From assembly GCA_002306345.1 (NCBI GenBank), contig DBRQ01000009.1:84723-148722 (forward strand): a stretch of 64,000 nt of DNA, read 5' to 3'. Shown here one piece after another: positions 60,195 through 64,000 of the stretch (the stretch's first letter is position 1; every line of letters starts with the position of its first letter). The position numbers and the translations under genes are program-made. This stretch comes from Candidatus Pacebacteria bacterium UBA1364. Lineage in GTDB: Bacteria > Patescibacteriota > Microgenomatia > UBA1400 > PJMF01. The notes below the pieces were generated by a model. That model had not been told where the DNA came from. It worked only from the letters and a program-made list of their open reading frames with translations, and did no database searches.

Positions 60195-61838
60195 ATGAAA
60201 ATGAAAAAATTTTTTGCCTTGGTTTTTTTCTCTTTATTAACTCTTATTAGTTGTCATTATTTTTTCCACCCCGGGGTACCAGTTACTCATGATGGCAATA
60301 ATCATTTAGTGCGTTTTGCCAATTACAAAATAGCGTTGCGCGAATTACAAATTCCGCCTCGTTTGGCTCCAAATTTGTTAAATGGCTATGGTTATCCGGT
60401 CTTTAATTATAATTATCCATTGGCTAATATTTTATCCCTCCCTTTTTCTATTCTTAATTTCCATTATGAGACAACTTTTAAAATAATTATTAGCCTCTCT
60501 GTTTTTTTTGCTTTTGTCGGGGCAAATTTATTTTTAAAAAGTAAAAAATTTAAAAGAAATGCCAGAATTTTTTCCTTGCTTGTTTTTGCCCTCAATCCTT
60601 ATATTTTTACTAGCATTATTTTTCGAGGTAATATTGGAGAAATAATGGCTTGGAGTATTTTACCTTGGATTTTTTATTTCATAGAAAAAATTAAAACAAG
60701 CCAGGTTTTGCTTGAAAAAAATTTGCTTTTTTTAACTATTTCTTTAAGTCTTTTACTTTTAGCACACAACGTAACTGCACTTTTTGCTTGCATTTTAATC
60801 GGTTTTTATTTGTTATTTAATTTCGGGCGCAATTGGTCAGCTTGGAAAAAATTTATTGTCAGTTTTATTTGGGCTTTTGCCATTGCTTTATGGTTTTGGT
60901 TGCCAGCAATGCTCGAAAAAAATTTAGTGACATTAGACGACGTTGATTTGACTCTCAATTATTACAAACATTTTCCAACGCTTAGTCAATTAATTCGTTT
61001 GCCCATTTCTTTTGGCTATTCTTATTGGGGCAGTATTGACTCAATGTCTTTTGGTTTGGGAGCTTTGCAATTAATTTTAATTTTTTTATCTTTATTTTAT
61101 TTGTTTAAAAACAAAGCCAAAGACAATCTTGTTTTTATTCTTGCCCTTTTTATTTTAATTTTAGGTCAATTGCCCATTACTAAACCACTTTATGATTTTT
61201 TACCGTTCGTTAAATTTATTCAGTTTCCTTGGCGCTTGACACTGTTAATTTCCATAGTTTTATTGCCCATTAGCGCTCTTATTTTTGAAAACGCTAAAAA
61301 ATATTGGAAAATTTTGCTCGTTATTTTGACTTTTTTGCAATTATTACAATTTATTAAAACTGAGCCTATAGATTATCGGCATAAAGATGAAATTGATTAT
61401 GATGCCAGTAGTGAAACCACCTCAGTAAATCAAGAAAATATGCCAAAAAGCTTTACTTTTGCTTTTTTTGAGACAAAACAAGAGCCAGTTTTTATTTTAA
61501 AAGGAGCTGGTCAAGTGACTGTTAAAGATTTTTTTGGCTCTTATCGTCACTACTTGTTGCAGTTGGAAGAAAAATCAATTGTTGTTGAATCAACCGCCTT
61601 TTTTCCAGGTTGGCAAAGTAAAGTTAATGGTCAGAAAATTAATTATTTAGATAATGAAGAAATCAAAGGGCGGATTGCCTACGAATTAGAAGCTGGTCAA
61701 TATGAAGTTAGTACACGCTTTACTCAACAAACTTGGCCTAGGATAGTTGGCAACAGTGTTAGCGCTTTCGCTTTATTGCTTTTACTTTTTGTAAGTTTTG
61801 ATTTTTGGCAAAAGGATAGAAAAAATAAAAAACAGTGA
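60195..61838 (+). CDS. Polytopic membrane protein of the 6-pyruvoyl-tetrahydropterin-synthase-related type, GT-C-like
   Basis: 547 residues with about ten helices and a C-terminal beta-rich domain (VKDFFGSYRHYLLQLEEKSIVVESTAFFPGWQSKVNGQKI) before a last helix. The first loop has THDGNNHLVRFANYKIAL, the His-Asp-Gly pattern of this membrane family, thought to be GT-C-like. The W-Q-x-x-(V/I)-(N/D)-G-(Q) segment is shared with the neighbour at 61759. The 3' end overlaps that gene tail-to-tail by 80 nt, so both sequences are constrained there. Confidence 0.72.
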   Translation: MKMKKFFALVFFSLLTLISCHYFFHPGVPVTHDGNNHLVRFANYKIALRELQIPPRLAPNLLNGYGYPVFNYNYPLANILSLPFSILNFHYETTFKIIISLSVFFAFVGANLFLKSKKFKRNARIFSLLVFALNPYIFTSIIFRGNIGEIMAWSILPWIFYFIEKIKTSQVLLEKNLLFLTISLSLLLLAHNVTALFACILIGFYLLFNFGRNWSAWKKFIVSFIWAFAIALWFWLPAMLEKNLVTLDDVDLTLNYYKHFPTLSQLIRLPISFGYSYWGSIDSMSFGLGALQLILIFLSLFYLFKNKAKDNLVFILALFILILGQLPITKPLYDFLPFVKFIQFPWRLTLLISIVLLPISALIFENAKKYWKILLVILTFLQLLQFIKTEPIDYRHKDEIDYDASSETTSVNQENMPKSFTFAFFETKQEPVFILKGAGQVTVKDFFGSYRHYLLQLEEKSIVVESTAFFPGWQSKVNGQKINYLDNEEIKGRIAYELEAGQYEVSTRFTQQTWPRIVGNSVSAFALLLLLFVSFDFWQKDRKNKKQ

Positions 61839-63522
61839 TAAACAGAGCAACCAGAGAGAGACTGTCGCCAATTTTTCTGGCAGTAGTGTTTTCACTTAAA
61901 TAAATACCCACTTGGTGATGACCGGCAGGCACGCTAATTTGAATGTTTCCTAAACTGCTATTTGTTTGAATATCTTGTTTTTGGCCATCAATTTCAGCTT
62001 GCCAGCCAGCAAAATTGGCTACTTTGAAATTGACAAGCTCAGCTTCCCTTAATTCAAGACTGATTAATTTTTCGAAACTATGATCAACAATTGTTTCTAA
62101 TTTATCTATTTCTTGGCCACTGGCTAGCCACACTGCAGGTAATTCTTGATTACTTTTTAATAAAATTGTTTGCTCTGCCATTTGCTTTGGAATGTAGTCA
62201 GGCAAAATGGCGCTCATTTCATTTTGAATTCTTTCCGCATCAGTGTAATAAAGAGCGTCTTGCTCATCTAAATATTTTTCTGGTTTAAAATAAGTTGCAT
62301 TAAAAAGTAAAACAAATAATATAAAAAGTCCGTATAAACCGCGTTGCTGCCGATTTTTAATCAAGTAAGCTGAAATTGCCAAGAGAATAGCGATGAAAAA
62401 AACCGCTACAGAGAGAAAACGCCAAGGAAATTGAATAAATTGTAAAATTGCTAAATTATCCCAAATAAATTGACTCTTCATCAAACTCATAAAAAGAGCA
62501 AACAAAGTAAAAAAACCAAAAAGCAAAATTAAAAAGAACAAATGACTTTTGCGAAATTTTTTGAAATTTTTATATAAATGAAAAGCACAAAAAAGGCCCA
62601 AACATAAAAGTCCCAATAATTGGCCTTTACCCAAGAAAAAAGAAATCCCATCGTCAGGACCCCAAACTGAGCCCTCATATTGCCAGCGATCTTGGAAAAA
62701 TTGTCTAATGTAAAGAAAATGATTCGAATAATGAAAATAACCGGAAAAAATTGTATTAATGACGGTTAAATCTTTTTCCAGCAGAGCAGGAACAACGTAA
62801 AAAGCTGACGCCGCGCCGGCCAACAAAAATTGTGCAGCTAAAGGCCATAGTAACTTCATTTTTTTCTGATGCAGCAAGTAAATAAAAGTAAAGACAGCAG
62901 CGAGAGGAATAAAAATTAAAGCAGTTAAATTATGGGAAAGAAGAATGGCAAATAAAGAAATAAACAAAATAAATAAGTATTTTTTTCTTTGTTCTTTAGT
63001 GAAGGCAATGATGGCGAAAAGGACCAAAGGCAAAAAAGCCATGGCAAAAGTTTCACTCAAAGCTTCTCTGACAAAAAGATTGACGCTACGATATGGCGCT
63101 AATGTGTAAGCAGCAGCGAGTAATAAACCGCCCCATCTACCCAGTAATTTTCTGCCCAAAAAGTAGGCTCCAAGTAAAGTGATAGCGTTTACTAATAAAT
63201 ATAAAATTTTTATACTAGTAACCACACTGCAACCAAGCTTGCAAAAAATAGCCCCAATGAAATAAGGCAGAGGAGCATAAAAATTAAAAAGCGGCATCCC
63301 AAATCCATAACCGAAATTACCACTCCAGCGAACTGGGAATTGTCCTTCATCAAGAGCCCTCGACATTTCGGCAATTCTACTGGCATGAGTGAAATCATGG
63401 CCGCGAAAAAAACTTTCGTGGAGAACTGAGTAACTGCTGGCCAGAAAAATGAAGAATAAAAAAATCACTACAAAATAACTTTTGAGAAAAGAGAATAGTT
63501 GATGTAAAAATTTATTTAGCAT
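61759..63522 (-). CDS. Polytopic membrane protein, homologue of the 60195 gene
   Basis: 587 residues, about twelve helices. FFRGHDFTHASRIAEMSRALDEGQFPVRWSGNFGYGFGMPLFNFYAP gives the family's HD-x-THxxR loop and the G-x-G-x-P-x-F-N-(F/Y)-Y-x-P motif shared with the 60195 protein (NGYGYPVFNYNYP). The C-terminal domain again has FAGWQAEIDGQ. The two genes converge with an 80-nt overlap. It overlaps the GT2 gene upstream by 7 nt. Confidence 0.72.
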   Translation of the reverse strand: MLNKFLHQLFSFLKSYFVVIFLFFIFLASSYSVLHESFFRGHDFTHASRIAEMSRALDEGQFPVRWSGNFGYGFGMPLFNFYAPLPYFIGAIFCKLGCSVVTSIKILYLLVNAITLLGAYFLGRKLLGRWGGLLLAAAYTLAPYRSVNLFVREALSETFAMAFLPLVLFAIIAFTKEQRKKYLFILFISLFAILLSHNLTALIFIPLAAVFTFIYLLHQKKMKLLWPLAAQFLLAGAASAFYVVPALLEKDLTVINTIFSGYFHYSNHFLYIRQFFQDRWQYEGSVWGPDDGISFFLGKGQLLGLLCLGLFCAFHLYKNFKKFRKSHLFFLILLFGFFTLFALFMSLMKSQFIWDNLAILQFIQFPWRFLSVAVFFIAILLAISAYLIKNRQQRGLYGLFILFVLLFNATYFKPEKYLDEQDALYYTDAERIQNEMSAILPDYIPKQMAEQTILLKSNQELPAVWLASGQEIDKLETIVDHSFEKLISLELREAELVNFKVANFAGWQAEIDGQKQDIQTNSSLGNIQISVPAGHHQVGIYLSENTTARKIGDSLSLVALFITVFYFFYPFAKNQNLQKVKAIKRKR

Positions 63523-64000
63523 CGCTCTTTAGATTTTAAAGAAGAAAATTTAATACTTAAATAAGTAGTTAAAGCTTGCCAACAGGCTTTAATAATGATT
63601 TTAAAATTAGCGCCGGTAGCTTGACCGTAAAGTCGGGGATAGTGAGTAACGGCAATTTCTTTAAATTTCACTCCCTTTTTCTTAAGACGATAAAGAATTT
63701 CTGCACTGGTAAAAGCACTGCCAGAATTAAGCTTTAAGTTTTTGAGTAAATCTGCCTTAAATAGTTTAAAAGCACAATCAATATCTTTGACGTGAATGCG
63801 AAATAATAAGTCAATGTAAATTTTAAAAAGATTGGCATTTAAACGCCTTTTGAAACCCTCTGCTCTTTTTTTTCTATATCCAATAATTGCATCATACTGT
63901 GTACTTGCCTCTACAAAATTGGCTAATTCTGCTAAATCAAACTGCAAATCGCTGTCAGTCCAAAAAATCCATTCATATTGGCTTTTTTTAATACCAGTTT
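63516..64000 (-). CDS. GT2 glycosyltransferase, Dpm1-like (N-terminus beyond window)
   Basis: The frame stays open to the window edge, so the start is outside; about 160 residues are seen. WTDSDLQFDLAELANFVE is the DXD region of Dpm1-like family-2 enzymes. IIGYRKKRAEGFKRRLNA, HVKDIDCAFKLFKADLL and SAFTSAEILYRLKKKGVKFKEIAV are typical of polyprenyl-phosphate sugar synthases. It has no C-terminal membrane domain. It reads with the 61759 gene, overlapping by 7 nt. Confidence 0.85.
   Translation of the reverse strand, partial: TGIKKSQYEWIFWTDSDLQFDLAELANFVEASTQYDAIIGYRKKRAEGFKRRLNANLFKIYIDLLFRIHVKDIDCAFKLFKADLLKNLKLNSGSAFTSAEILYRLKKKGVKFKEIAVTHYPRLYGQATGANFKIIIKACWQALTTYLSIKFSSLKSKERC

Overview
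The window reads as a chromosomal stretch from a low-GC bacterium of the Candidate Phyla Radiation (Patescibacteria), most likely Microgenomates-like. This placement is inference. It rests on the gene mix: many GT-C membrane glycosyltransferases, small lineage-type membrane proteins and helix-turn-helix/nucleotidyltransferase proteins beside a minimal core of information genes, with no biosynthetic operons apart from sugar nucleotides and the last steps of CoA synthesis. TGA, TAA and TAG all act as stops, so the standard code applies. No phage, insertion sequence or CRISPR array is visible.

Layout. 1-9631: translation, replication and cell-wall housekeeping (aspS 3' end, a D,D-carboxypeptidase, gltX, ybeY, dnaX, ebfC, rdgB, class I aldolase). 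9735-20088: a GT39-type glycosyltransferase, tRNA-Glu, a surface-protein operon with a CAP domain, rmlA, frr, rseP and a DUF3048 protein. 20221-28590: an HTH/NTase protein, secDF, cca and recJ read away from one shared palindromic promoter, a DsbA-like protein and prmC. 28680-35751: pflB, pflA and an ADP-forming acetyl-CoA synthetase (pyruvate to formate, acetate and ATP), a fused CoaD-CoaE CoA synthase, and exonuclease III. 35786-40355: an HTH/NTase protein, a membrane histidine kinase, a cobalamin-riboswitch-like leader with an attenuator ahead of an unknown coiled-coil gene, tRNA-Gln, an OmpR-type regulator whose phospho-acceptor Asp is Glu, and an orphan degenerate kinase ATPase domain. 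40401-64000: a surface-glycan locus with nine polytopic glycosyltransferase-like proteins counting the one at 9735, three GT2 enzymes, a flippase, an LCP ligase, and enzymes for GDP-rhamnose (gmd, rmd), UDP-glucuronate (ugd) and dTDP-deoxyhexose (rmlB, rmlD; rmlA lies apart and no rmlC is seen).

Expression. Many first genes of transcription units have a -10 hexamer ending 6-10 nt before the start codon, exactly 6 nt in about ten cases, and no Shine-Dalgarno. This predicts leaderless or near-leaderless mRNAs. Genes with longer leaders, and several genes inside operons, instead carry AGAAAGG- or GGAGG-like sites.

The most unusual items are the cobalamin-riboswitch-like element over an unknown gene, the CoaD-CoaE fusion in the eukaryotic COASY domain order, the widespread leaderless architecture, the Asp-to-Glu response regulator, and the palindromic divergent cca/recJ promoter.
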